Assembly (NCBI GenBank): GCA_036156195.1
Contig: JAYZUZ010000008.1
Coordinates: 1 to 64,000 of the forward strand
Direction: 5' to 3'
Source of the DNA: Abyssibacter sp036156195
Lineage (GTDB): Bacteria; Pseudomonadota; Gammaproteobacteria; Nevskiales; OUC007
Length of the DNA stretch: 64,000 bases
Position 1 is the first letter of the stretch. Every line of letters starts with the position of its first letter. Below are positions 16,644-24,919 of the stretch, one piece after another. The notes under the pieces were generated by a model, which was not told the origin of the DNA, did no database searches, and was given only the letters and a program-made list of their open reading frames with translations. A program made the position numbers and the translations under genes.

Positions 16644-17314
16644 GCGGTACATCCCCGCAGCAGCCACTGGCGGGTTTTGTGCACCGTCAGCCCGACGAGA
16701 TGCTCCGGCGTGCCACTGCCTACGCCGATGAGATGTCCTGCCGGCGAACGGTTCGGGATTACAGCCCGCGCGCCGTCCCGCAAGCCGTTATCGAACAAGC
16801 CGTGCGGGCCGCTGGTTCTGCACCCAGTGGCGCCAATCAGCAACCCTGGCATTTTGTTGCGGTATCCAACCCGGAGATCAAGCGTCGGATTCGCACGGCT
16901 GCTGAGGCTGAAGAACAGGCGTTTTATGCCCACCGGGCACCGGATGACTGGTTGCAGGCACTGGCACCATTGGGCACCGATGCGCAGAAGCCGTTTCTCG
17001 AAACTGCGCCTTGGCTGATCGCGGTGTTCTATGAGCGCCACCGGGTCGGTCCTGACGGCCAGCGGGAGAAAACCTACTACGCCATCGATTCGGTGGGGAT
17101 CGCCACCGGCCTGTTGATTACGGCCCTGCACCATGCCGGCCTGGCCACCTTGACGCATACACCCAGTCCCATGGGTTTTCTCACTGAGATTCTCGGCCGC
17201 CCCCGGCATGAGCGCCCGTTTGTTCTACTGGTGACAGGGTATCCGGCCGAGGACGCACAGGTGCCAGCCATCAGCCGACGCGCGCTGTCGGAGATTCTGA
17301 CGGTGCGAGACTAA
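16640..17314 (+). CDS. Nitroreductase-family FMN oxidoreductase
   Basis: A 224-residue flavoenzyme of the nitroreductase superfamily. CRRTVRDYSPRAVPQAVIEQAVRAAGSAPSGANQQPWHFV is the FMN-binding N-terminal motif, and SVGIATGLLITALHHAGLATLTHTPSPM is the dimer-interface/FMN region. The length and the PSGANQQPW motif resemble the iodotyrosine-deiodinase/BluB branch more than NfsA/NfsB, but the substrate is not assignable. Its ATG overlaps the MFS stop codon (ATGA), showing translational coupling. Confidence 0.88.
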   Translation: MSGTSPQQPLAGFVHRQPDEMLRRATAYADEMSCRRTVRDYSPRAVPQAVIEQAVRAAGSAPSGANQQPWHFVAVSNPEIKRRIRTAAEAEEQAFYAHRAPDDWLQALAPLGTDAQKPFLETAPWLIAVFYERHRVGPDGQREKTYYAIDSVGIATGLLITALHHAGLATLTHTPSPMGFLTEILGRPRHERPFVLLVTGYPAEDAQVPAISRRALSEILTVRD

Positions 17315-17389
17315 CGCGCAGCCGGTTCGGCGGCAGATGCCGCCCGTCCGGACAGCGAAACCCGTGCGCAGGAACCCATCCGCGAACTT

Positions 17390-17395
17390 TATAAT
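17390..17395 (+). promoter_or_regulatory. Perfect -10 box seven bases before ttcA
   Basis: TATAAT ends 6 bases before the ttcA ATG at 17402. A start site the usual 6-7 bases downstream would coincide with the A of the ATG, predicting a leaderless mRNA. No good -35 hexamer is seen 16-18 bases upstream. No Shine-Dalgarno sequence lies before the ATG. Confidence 0.5.
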
Positions 17396-17401
17396 GCGCG
17401 G

Positions 17402-18259
17402 ATGAATCAAGCCGTCACAGAAGACCGCCGCGCCAAGCGCGAATCGGACAAGCTCGCCAAACGCCTCCGCCGCCAGGTGGGCCAGGCCATCGAGGATTTC
17501 AACATGATCGAGGCAGGCGACCGGATCATGGTCGCTTTGTCGGGCGGCAAGGATTCCTACGCCATGCTGGAGATCCTGCGGTCTCTGCAGGCTGCGGCCC
17601 CCGTGGACTTCGAGTTGTTTGCGGTCAATCTGGACCAGAAGCAGCCCGGGTTTCCCGAGCATGTGCTGCCCGATTACCTGCGCAGCATCGACATGCCGTT
17701 CGAGATTCTGGAGCAGGACACGTATTCCGTCGTCACGCGGGTGATTCCGGAAGGCAAGACCTACTGCAGTCTTTGCTCGCGACTGCGCCGTGGCGCGCTT
17801 TACACCTACGCGGCCGAGCAGGGCTTTACCAAAATCGCCCTGGGTCATCACATGGATGACATGGTCGAAACGCTTTTTCTCAACCTCTTTCATGGCGGCC
17901 GCATGGCCTCCATGCCCCCGAAGCTCAAATCGGACAAGGGCGATCACGTGGTGATCCGCCCCCTGGCGTACTGCCGGGAGAAGGATCTGGAACGCTTTGC
18001 AGCAGACAAGGCTTTCCCGATCATCCCCTGCAACCTCTGCGGCACCCAGGACAACCTGCAACGTGTCGCCATCAAGCACATGCTGCAGCAGTGGGACCGG
18101 CTCTCGCCGGGCCGGGTCGAAACCATCTTCAAGGCCATGGGCAATATCGCGCCGTCGCAGCTGGCGGACCGAGATTTGTTTGACTTCGCTTCGCTGCGCA
18201 TCGACGGCCTGGAAACCGGCGAACGTAGCCAGCACTGGTTGGTCGGCGGGTCTTCCTGA
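17402..18259 (+). CDS. ttcA: tRNA 2-thiocytidine(32) synthetase TtcA
   Basis: A 285-residue enzyme that thiolates C32 of certain tRNAs using ATP and a sulfur donor. The PP-loop ATP site SGGKDS is at residues 47-52. Cys122 and Cys125 (CSLC), and Cys210/Cys213 (PCNLC) supply the iron-sulfur cluster ligands; GHHMDD at about 149 is the second conserved family motif. Length is normal. The start codon sits directly on a -10 box. The stop overlaps by one base the ATG of the TraB/GumN gene, so the two are coupled. Confidence 0.97.
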   Translation: MNQAVTEDRRAKRESDKLAKRLRRQVGQAIEDFNMIEAGDRIMVALSGGKDSYAMLEILRSLQAAAPVDFELFAVNLDQKQPGFPEHVLPDYLRSIDMPFEILEQDTYSVVTRVIPEGKTYCSLCSRLRRGALYTYAAEQGFTKIALGHHMDDMVETLFLNLFHGGRMASMPPKLKSDKGDHVVIRPLAYCREKDLERFAADKAFPIIPCNLCGTQDNLQRVAIKHMLQQWDRLSPGRVETIFKAMGNIAPSQLADRDLFDFASLRIDGLETGERSQHWLVGGSS

Positions 18260-19143
18260 TGCGGCCTGCCATGCATTGGGCCCGGCGGGTCGGCCTGGCA
18301 GCGCTGCTGCTACTGGGCACAGCGCAAGCCGAGCCCCTGATCTGGATGGCCGAAGATGAGGATTCACGGCTTTATCTGGCCGGTTCCCTGCACCTGCTCC
18401 CGGAATCGGCTTACCCGCTGAATCCGGCGTACGAGCGGGTGTACCGCGATATCTCCCGGCTGGTGCTTGAAGCCGACCTGACACAGCTGGAATCGCCGAC
18501 CAACCAGACACTGCTACTCGCCTCAGCGCAGGCCGAAACCGACGCCACACTGCGCGAACGAATTGGCGACGATTTGTATGAAGATGTGCGACGCCATGCC
18601 AAACGCCTGGGTCTGCCGCTGTTCAGCCTCGACAGCCTCAAGCCGTGGTTTGTTGGTTTAATGCTCGAACTGGCGGCCTATCAGCAGGCGGGGTTCCGCC
18701 CCGAGCATGGACTGGACCAGCATTTCAGCCGGCGTGCCATTGCCGACCAGAAACCCATCCGGGGGCTGGAAACGCCCGATGAACACATGCGCCTGCTGGT
18801 CGGGCTGGGCGATGGTGACATCGGCAGCACCAGCACGCTGGCGGCCACATTAAGCCAATTCGAGACCTACGACGATCTGCCGGAAACCATCTACCAAGCC
18901 TGGCGGGACGGTGATCTCGCCGCGCTGGGCGAGTTGGTCGACACCATGGCGGAAGAGCACCCGGAGGCCTTCGACCGACTGCTGGCGGATCGTAACCTGC
19001 GCTGGCTGAACGATCTCGTGGGTTTGCTGGCCGGCCCGGACAATGTGCTGGTCATCGTGGGTGCGGCGCATTTACCCGGGCAGACGGGCTTGCTCCAGCT
19101 GTTGGCCTCGGAAGGCATGACCCTGACCCGCGTTACACGCTAA
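18259..19143 (+). CDS. TraB/GumN-family exported protein
   Basis: A 294-residue protein with a signal peptide (RRVGLAALLLLGTAQA, cleavage near residue 22). The mature domain has the GumN/TraB hallmarks: LYLAGSLHLLPES near the start (GxxH motif), LVLEADL, KPIRGLETPDEHM in the middle and NVLVIVGAAHLPGQTG at the end (second GxxH). Relatives of the Tiki family are metal-dependent proteases; for bacterial GumN proteins the role is not known. It overlaps ttcA by one base and converges on mnmE with 7 bases between. Confidence 0.88.
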   Translation: MRPAMHWARRVGLAALLLLGTAQAEPLIWMAEDEDSRLYLAGSLHLLPESAYPLNPAYERVYRDISRLVLEADLTQLESPTNQTLLLASAQAETDATLRERIGDDLYEDVRRHAKRLGLPLFSLDSLKPWFVGLMLELAAYQQAGFRPEHGLDQHFSRRAIADQKPIRGLETPDEHMRLLVGLGDGDIGSTSTLAATLSQFETYDDLPETIYQAWRDGDLAALGELVDTMAEEHPEAFDRLLADRNLRWLNDLVGLLAGPDNVLVIVGAAHLPGQTGLLQLLASEGMTLTRVTR

Positions 19144-19150
19144 CCCGCGG

Positions 19151-20494
19151 CTACTTGCCGACGCAGAAGCTGGAGAAGATCGCCCCCAGCAGCGTTTCCG
19201 TGTCGACCGGTCCGTTGATCTCACCCAGCACGCGGTTGGCCAGCGCCAGATCCTCAGCCAGCAATTCCGGTGCCTGATGAACATGGAGTTGGGCCTCGGC
19301 CTGTTCGAGACCCTGCAACGCCCGATCGATCGCATCGAGATGGCGGCGCCTGGCACTGAACTCACCGACGACATCCGACTGCAGACCCGCCCGCTGATGC
19401 AAGGCTTCGATCAGTGCGGTGAGACCCTGGTCGCGCAGTATCGACAGACCCAGCGATCCATCGCTGCGCGGTCCCACAACCCCGGCCGTCAGATCGCACT
19501 TGTTCTGGAGTCGGAGTAGACGGGTGTCACCACGCAGCCGCGCAAAGGCCGGATCCGTCTCGATGACATCGGGTTGGCCGTCGGTATTCATCACCAGCAC
19601 AACATCCGCATCATCCAGTGTGGCCCAGGCCCGCTGCACACCGATCCGCTCCACCGGGTCGTCGGTGTCTCGGATACCAGCAGTGTCCAGTAGCAGAACG
19701 GGCAGGCCGTCGAGCACAACACGCTCCCGAAGTACGTCACGGGTCGTGCCGGCTACGTCGGTCACGATCGCTGCGTCATGCCCGGCCAGCGCATTGAGCA
19801 GACTGGATTTACCGACATTCGGTGCACCCACGATGGCCACACGCAGTCCTTCGGACAGCACACGGCCACGGTCGGTCTGCTGGCGCAGCGCCCGTAAGTG
19901 AGACAACAGGGTGGACAGGCGCTGCGCAACCTCACCGTCTGCCAGAAAATCGATGTCCTCGTCTGCGAAGTCGATGGACGCCTCGACCCAGGTCCGCAGC
20001 GAGAGCAGCTCGGCGCAGAAGCTCTCGATGCGACGCGAGAAGGCACCGGACAACGATCGCTGCGCAGCCCGGGCCGCCGCCAGTGATTCAGCGTCGATGA
20101 GGTCGGCAACCGCCTCGGCCTGCGATAAATCCAGCCGCTGATTCTCGTAGGCCCTGCGTGTGAACTCACCGGGCTCCGCAGCGCGGCAACCCAAGGCCAG
20201 CAGCCGGGCCAGCAAGGCATCGAGCACCACCGGCCCTCCATGACCCTGCAGCTCCAATACGTCCTCGCCGGTGTACGACGCCGGGCCTGGGAAGAACAGG
20301 ACCAGGCCGTTGTCGAGGACTTCGCCCTCGGCATCCACAAAATGCCGGTACGCGGCGTGCCGGGGCGGTGGGCAGCCACCCACCATGGCATCGGCAATGT
20401 GCACGACGGCCGGGCCCGAGACACGTATCACCCCAACACCGCCTCGTCCTGGCGCCGTGGCGATGGCCGCGATGGTGTCAGTCTGCGGAAGCAT
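19151..20494 (-). CDS. mnmE: tRNA modification GTPase MnmE
   Basis: The 447-residue GTPase works with MnmG to modify U34 of tRNAs. It has the N-terminal tetrahydrofolate-binding domain (TIAAIATAPGRGGVGVIRVSG), the helical domain, an inserted G domain with GAPNVGKSS (P-loop), DVAGTTRD, DTAG and NKCD, and the C-terminal CVGK whose Cys is essential in the family. Length is typical. It follows yidC on the same strand, the usual rpmH-rnpA-yidD-yidC-mnmE order. The partner genes mnmG and rsmG and the parAB pair that often come next are absent here. Confidence 0.97.
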   Translation of the reverse strand: MLPQTDTIAAIATAPGRGGVGVIRVSGPAVVHIADAMVGGCPPPRHAAYRHFVDAEGEVLDNGLVLFFPGPASYTGEDVLELQGHGGPVVLDALLARLLALGCRAAEPGEFTRRAYENQRLDLSQAEAVADLIDAESLAAARAAQRSLSGAFSRRIESFCAELLSLRTWVEASIDFADEDIDFLADGEVAQRLSTLLSHLRALRQQTDRGRVLSEGLRVAIVGAPNVGKSSLLNALAGHDAAIVTDVAGTTRDVLRERVVLDGLPVLLLDTAGIRDTDDPVERIGVQRAWATLDDADVVLVMNTDGQPDVIETDPAFARLRGDTRLLRLQNKCDLTAGVVGPRSDGSLGLSILRDQGLTALIEALHQRAGLQSDVVGEFSARRRHLDAIDRALQGLEQAEAQLHVHQAPELLAEDLALANRVLGEINGPVDTETLLGAIFSSFCVGK

Positions 20495-20539
20495 TGATCC
20501 GCCAGGCCAGTGCGTTGCGATGACCTACCGGGCCGCCTC

Positions 20540-22213
20540 TTATGACTTGCGGCCCAGACCCTCGTGCTCCAGCTTGCGGTAGATGTACCACTGCTGGGCA
20601 ATGCCCACGAGGTTGGAGACAAACCAGTACAGCACCAGTCCCGAGGGGAAGAAGGTGAAGAACGCAGCCAGGGCGATGGGCATGGCGCTCATGATCTTCT
20701 GCTGCATCGGGTCCATGGTCATGGCCTGGCCCGACAGCTTTTGCTGGAAGTACATGGAGATGCCGAACAGAACCGGCAGGACGAAGTAGGGGTCTGGCGC
20801 AGACAGGTCCTGAATCCACAGGAAGAACGGCGCCTGACGCAGTTCCACGGACTCAAGCAGCACCCAATACAGGGCGATGAACACCGGGAACTGGACCAGC
20901 ATGGGCCAGCAGCCCGCGAAGGGGTTGAACCCTTCCTTCTTGTACAAATCCATCATCGCCGATTGCATCTTCTGGCGATCATCGCCGTAGCGATCCTTGA
21001 TGGACTGGATGCGCGGAGCAAACTTGCGCATCTTCGCCATGGAGCGGTACTGCGCTTCCGACAGCTTGTAGAACACCAGCTTGATCGCCAGCGTAATCAG
21101 GATAATGGCCAGCCCCCAGTTGCCGACGACCTTGTGGACCTTGTCCATGGCCCAGAACAACGGTTCAGACAGCGGGGTTAGCAGGCCGTAATCCACCGAC
21201 AACTGCAGACCCGGTGCCACATCTTCGAGGCGGTTCTGCAGCTTGGGCCCCACATAGATTTGCTGGGACAGCGTAGTCGCACCCGCGGGTTCGATCTCGG
21301 TTTTCTCCCCGATGAGCTGGGTGAGATAGCCCCGGCTGGAGGAGGGCTTGGTCACCAGTCGGACCGACTGCTCGGCAGGTGGGATCACCGCTGCGATGAA
21401 GTAATGCTCCATCATGCCGGCCCAGCCACCCGTCTGGGTGACATCCAGGGGCTCATCCTCGATCTTGCCGAAGTCCGCCTTCTGGAAACGGTATTTGGCC
21501 TCGCCATCCTTTTGCTCGTACCAGGCCGCGCCTTCGAACTGACGAACAAATGGGGTCCCGCCGCCGGCATCTGCAGGCGTACGCCACACCTGACCGTAGG
21601 CACTCACTGACCAGGGCTGCTGGCTCGCGTTGCGCACCTGGTAGTCCAGACCAATGACATAGCGACCGGGTTCGAATCGGTACCGCTTGGTGACTTGTCG
21701 ACCGTCGGCACCCGTCCAGGTCAATGGGACCTCCAGCGCCTGGTCACCGCTCAGCCGGTAGCGCGTGCGCTGTGCCGTGTATGCCGCCTTATGGGTGGGC
21801 GCGTCGGCGCCCAGCAGACCCGTTTGCACGACGAAGAAACCACGGCTGCCCTGGTGAAGTACCGCCAGAGGAACATCGCTGTCCGCTTCGACCGGGTAAT
21901 CGAGCAACTCGACGCGCACGAGATTGCCGCCTTGCGGGTCAATAAAGGCGCGCATGACGTCGGTCTCGACAACCACCTGCTGCGTGGACGGCTCAACCAC
22001 CGCGGGTGTATCGGCATCCGGTGCCAGCGTGGGCTCTTCGCTCCGGGTGGGCGAGGCTGCCAGGGTCGGCACGTCGTCGTCGACATCCACCTGATCGATG
22101 GGTGACAGGCTGGCCGGTTCAGGCGCCGGGGCCTGGTCCTGCTGCCAAGCCTGATACAAAAAGAAACAGACGACCGCGAGTGCGGCTATCAGAGGGAAAC
22201 GAATGGATTCCAT
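20540..22213 (-). CDS. yidC: Membrane protein insertase YidC
   Basis: A 557-residue gram-negative YidC. It has an N-terminal anchor (FPLIAALAVVCFFLYQAW), a long periplasmic P1 domain (about 30-340) and a C-terminal five-helix insertase core beginning LFWAMDKVHKVVGNWGLAIILITLAIKLVFYKLSEAQYRSMAKM-like residues, with the conserved positively charged groove region and PFAGCWPMLVQFPVFIALYWVL. It inserts and folds inner-membrane proteins alone or with SecYEG. It lies 3 bases after yidD and 45 bases before mnmE. Confidence 0.97.
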   Translation of the reverse strand: MESIRFPLIAALAVVCFFLYQAWQQDQAPAPEPASLSPIDQVDVDDDVPTLAASPTRSEEPTLAPDADTPAVVEPSTQQVVVETDVMRAFIDPQGGNLVRVELLDYPVEADSDVPLAVLHQGSRGFFVVQTGLLGADAPTHKAAYTAQRTRYRLSGDQALEVPLTWTGADGRQVTKRYRFEPGRYVIGLDYQVRNASQQPWSVSAYGQVWRTPADAGGGTPFVRQFEGAAWYEQKDGEAKYRFQKADFGKIEDEPLDVTQTGGWAGMMEHYFIAAVIPPAEQSVRLVTKPSSSRGYLTQLIGEKTEIEPAGATTLSQQIYVGPKLQNRLEDVAPGLQLSVDYGLLTPLSEPLFWAMDKVHKVVGNWGLAIILITLAIKLVFYKLSEAQYRSMAKMRKFAPRIQSIKDRYGDDRQKMQSAMMDLYKKEGFNPFAGCWPMLVQFPVFIALYWVLLESVELRQAPFFLWIQDLSAPDPYFVLPVLFGISMYFQQKLSGQAMTMDPMQQKIMSAMPIALAAFFTFFPSGLVLYWFVSNLVGIAQQWYIYRKLEHEGLGRKS

Positions 22214-22216
22214 GTG

Positions 22217-22465
22217 TTAACGCAACACTTGATCGTTGGGAGGGGGAGCCCCGCAGCCTGGCACGGGATCATGACCTCCAGGCTGCAGCGGGTGACAGCG
22301 CGCAATGCGGCGCAGCGCCAGTGTGCCACCCTTGACCACGCCGTGCGCGTACAAGGCCTGGATCGCGTACTGCGAACAACTCGGCGTGTAGCGACAGCGT
22401 GGCGGCAGTAGCGGGCTCAACCAGCGTTGATACGCGCGAATAAGGCCGGTGAGCAAGCGGATCAT
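22217..22465 (-). CDS. yidD: Membrane protein insertion efficiency factor YidD
   Basis: An 82-residue protein with the diagnostic YidD pattern: LIRAYQRWLSPLLPPRCRYTPSCSQYAIQAL, containing the conserved CRYxPSCSxYA motif, then a Gly-Gly turn and RRIARCHPLQPGGHDPVP. YidD is a small membrane-associated factor that assists YidC-dependent insertion. Its ATG overlaps the end of rnpA by 4 bases. Confidence 0.95.
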   Translation of the reverse strand: MIRLLTGLIRAYQRWLSPLLPPRCRYTPSCSQYAIQALYAHGVVKGGTLALRRIARCHPLQPGGHDPVPGCGAPPPNDQVLR

Positions 22466-22833
22466 GGTTTGGGAAAACGGCGCTGCAAGCGATGCAATGA
22501 CTCGCGCAGTTCCGCCTTATTCAATTCGGCCACGCCTCGCTTGCCAGTGACGACGATGTCGACGCCCTGCAACCCGGCATGTCGAAACCAATCGCGAGTG
22601 ACGCGCTTGATCCGATTGCGATCAACAGCACGTTTGGCGCATTTTTTCGACACCGCCAGACCCAAACGCGCAGGGGCACCCGTTTCGCCAGGTGCTACGA
22701 CAAGCATCCAGTGGCGATGATGGACACGCTGACCGGTTCGAAAGACAGCCCGGAACTCATCCGGCTTTAATAGACGATGAGACCGGGGAAAGCCGAACGG
22801 CTTACGGGGTGAGGCGCTTGCGGCCCTTGGCAC
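22462..22833 (-). CDS. rnpA: RNase P protein component RnpA
   Basis: A 123-residue protein subunit of RNase P, which matures tRNA 5' ends. It contains FPRSHRLLKPDEFRAVFRTG and the signature KKCAKRAVDRNRIKRVTRDWFR (RNR motif), both conserved. No ATG lies before the conserved core; the only start that precedes it is the GTG at 22833, which lies inside rpmH and makes the genes overlap by 32 bases. The start is therefore inferred by exclusion. Confidence 0.95.
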   Translation of the reverse strand: MPRAASASPRKPFGFPRSHRLLKPDEFRAVFRTGQRVHHRHWMLVVAPGETGAPARLGLAVSKKCAKRAVDRNRIKRVTRDWFRHAGLQGVDIVVTGKRGVAELNKAELRESLHRLQRRFPKP

Positions 22834-22936
22834 GACGCGCCTTGATTACTTTGCGGCCACCAACGGTTGCCATGCGAGCGCGAAAACCGTGCGTACGCTT
22901 GCGACGCACTGCGTGCGGCTGGAAAGTCTGCTTCAT
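22802..22936 (-). CDS. rpmH: 50S ribosomal protein L34
   Basis: A 44-residue ribosomal protein, MKQTFQPHAVRRKRTHGFRA followed by RMATVGGRKVIKARRAKGRKRLTP-type basic sequence, a near-exact L34. It is the first gene of the rpmH-rnpA-yidD-yidC-mnmE block and its 3' end encodes the start of rnpA in another frame. A sigma-70-like promoter and a perfect DnaA box lie just upstream. Confidence 0.98.
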   Translation of the reverse strand: MKQTFQPHAVRRKRTHGFRARMATVGGRKVIKARRAKGRKRLTP

Positions 22937-22982
22937 CTGTCTCAATCTCGTGAAGGTGCCCGGGGCGGGCGAAAGGGCGCGG

Positions 22983-23012
22983 ATAGTACTGAAAAACAGC
23001 CCCTTGCATCAA
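22983..23012 (-). promoter_or_regulatory. Candidate sigma-70 promoter of rpmH
   Basis: On the minus strand TTGATG (23012-23007) and TACTAT (22988-22983) are separated by 18 bases, about 47 bases before the rpmH start. A perfect DnaA box lies just upstream of the -35 box, so DnaA may influence this promoter. Confidence 0.5.
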
Positions 23013-23022
23013 GCATCCTGCC

Positions 23023-23031
23023 TGTGGATAA
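23023..23031 (-). promoter_or_regulatory. DnaA box (perfect)
   Basis: TGTGGATAA is the exact complement of the consensus DnaA box TTATCCACA. It is the only perfect copy I see in the origin region, positioned between rpmH and dnaA. Confidence 0.75.
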
Positions 23032-23340
23032 CTACGCTGGCACAGTTCCCGGTCGCGTTTGGACACGTGTGACAGATTGTCATGCGTAATGTCACTGTCG
23101 TCTGGCCCCCGGCTCCGGGACGCCATCGGACTCCTAGCAACACCCCTTTGTCAGCAACAGCGGGGTGGTCTCTGTTCAGTCCGGCGCCCCGGAACCCGGA
23201 CGATCCGACACCAGCACGGCGGTGTAGATTGCGCTCGGGTCTGACAGGCCGGTAACTGCTTGCGAAACCGAACGCCCGTTCGATTGGCTGCATCGGGCGG
23301 TCCGAACATTTGATTTCTAACGACGACGCAGGTGTCTCTG

Positions 23341-24681
23341 GTGGATTCAAACGCGCTCTGGCAGCGCTGTCTCGAACGTCTCGAATCCGTGCTGTCCGAA
23401 TCGGATGTCGGCACCTGGGTGCGCCCTCTGCATGCCCAGGCAGACAACGGGAACCTGGAACTCATCGCGCCCAATCGGCCGGTGATGGAAAACGTCAAGG
23501 CGCAGTATCTGGCCACGATTAGCGCTGTCTGGAGCGAAGTTGTGGACCTGGAGAGTCCTCGCGTCACCGTTCGCGTGGGCTCTTCGGAGCCCGTCGCAGC
23601 CCCACCAGAGCCCAGTGAACCGCGGAAACCGGTGCAACCCAAGGTCGATTCACCGCACAGCAGTAGCCGACTTGATCCGCGTTACACCTTTGACCGCTTT
23701 GTCGAAGGCAAGAGCAACCAGATTGCCCGCGCCGCAGCGCAGAAGGTCGCCGAGTCACCAGGCACCTCGTATAACCCGCTGCTGATCTACGGCGGAACGG
23801 GCCTGGGTAAGACGCATCTTATGCACAGCGTGGGCAACCTGCTGTCGGCCCAGCGCGGCGCCAATCGAGTGGTTTACATACCGGCCGAGCGTTTCGTCAA
23901 CGACATGGTGCTCGCGGTGCGGCACAACAGAATGGATGGCTTCAAGAACTTCTACCGGACGGCCGAAGCGCTGCTCATCGATGACATCCACTTCTTTGCC
24001 GGTAAGGAGCGATCGCAGGAAGAGTTCTTTCACACCTTCAATTCCCTGCTTGAGGCCAATCGACAAATCATCCTGACCTGTGACCGGTATCCCGCCGAGC
24101 TCGATGCGCTGGATGACCGTCTGCAGAACCGGTTCTCCTGGGGATTATCGGTTGCGGTCGACCCCCCGGAACTGGAAACGCGGGTCGCGATCTTGATGAG
24201 CAAGGCAGAGCAGCTGGGGGCCTTGCTACCCGAGCCCGTCGCGTTCTTCATCGCCAATCGCATCCGGTCCAATGTGCGTGAGCTGGAAGGTGCACTGAAT
24301 CGACTTGTGCACACGGCTCAGTTCACAGGGACGTCCATCGACATCGATTTCGCTCGTTACGCATTGCAGGACATCCTGTCGGTCCATGACCGCATGGTCA
24401 CTATCGAAAGCATCCAGCGCACCGTCGCGGAGTATTTCAGCATTCGATTGTCCGACATGACGCAGCGCAGCCGCCGCCGGTCCATCGCGCGGCCGCGACA
24501 GATGGCCATGGCATTGTCCAAGGAACTCACCACGCACAGCCTCCCTGAGATCGGGGACGCTTTTGGCGGTCGAGACCACACCACCGTGCTCCATGCCTGC
24601 CGGACCATCCAGAAGCTCAAGGACTCGGATCGAGCGATCCGCGACGACTATGAGGCCCTGTTGAGAACCCTGAGCCGATGA
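23341..24681 (+). CDS. dnaA: Chromosomal replication initiator DnaA
   Basis: The 446-residue initiator binds DnaA boxes and melts oriC. Domain I is LWQRCLERLESVLSESDVGTWVRPL; a short variable linker follows to about residue 105; the AAA+ domain has the Walker A motif GGTGLGKTHL and Walker B LLIDDIHFF; domain IV carries the box-binding signature FGGRDHTTVLHACRTIQKL. I chose the GTG at 23341 because AGGTG lies 6 bases upstream; a GTG at 23332 would add three residues but has no ribosome site. It heads dnaA-dnaN-recF-gyrB. Confidence 0.97.
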   Translation: MDSNALWQRCLERLESVLSESDVGTWVRPLHAQADNGNLELIAPNRPVMENVKAQYLATISAVWSEVVDLESPRVTVRVGSSEPVAAPPEPSEPRKPVQPKVDSPHSSSRLDPRYTFDRFVEGKSNQIARAAAQKVAESPGTSYNPLLIYGGTGLGKTHLMHSVGNLLSAQRGANRVVYIPAERFVNDMVLAVRHNRMDGFKNFYRTAEALLIDDIHFFAGKERSQEEFFHTFNSLLEANRQIILTCDRYPAELDALDDRLQNRFSWGLSVAVDPPELETRVAILMSKAEQLGALLPEPVAFFIANRIRSNVRELEGALNRLVHTAQFTGTSIDIDFARYALQDILSVHDRMVTIESIQRTVAEYFSIRLSDMTQRSRRRSIARPRQMAMALSKELTTHSLPEIGDAFGGRDHTTVLHACRTIQKLKDSDRAIRDDYEALLRTLSR

Positions 24682-24919
24682 TGTGGATATCTCGGGGATG
24701 GAATGTGACAATGCGGCGGGTTGCAATGCGCGCACATTCTGTCCACAGGAAGCCGAGGGCGATACCCCCGGTTTCCGACAACAGATCAGTAGGCCTTAAG
24801 CTCCTGATAAATAAAGGAAAGCTACGGTTATTCACAGGCGGACGCGGCGCCTATTACTACGACTATCTTTAAAAGATACTTTTATATAGTCATTAGCTGA
24901 TGGAGTTCGGGGACCACTC
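24682..24919. other. Candidate oriC (dnaA-dnaN gap)
   Basis: The gap contains three DnaA-box-like 9-mers: TGTGGATAT at 24682-24690 (8/9, reverse), CTGTCCACA at 24739-24747 (7/9) and TTATTCACA at 24828-24836 (8/9). Directly after the last lies an AT-rich run, about 24851-24900, with the palindrome ATCTTTAAAAGAT inside a longer GACTAT/ATAGTC inverted repeat; in this GC-rich DNA that is a plausible unwinding element. It may also carry the dnaN promoter. This is pattern-based; function is inferred. Confidence 0.55.

Larger units (their letters stand above)
22937..23340. other. rpmH-dnaA intergenic region
   Basis: This 404-base gap between divergent rpmH and dnaA has no gene. It contains a likely rpmH promoter, one perfect DnaA box (23023-23031) and a palindromic GACAGATTGTCATG stretch at about 23070. 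Beyond 23100 it is GC-rich without further clear boxes. In related bacteria either this gap or the dnaA-dnaN gap holds oriC; the second gap here has more boxes and the AT-rich stretch. Confidence 0.6.
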
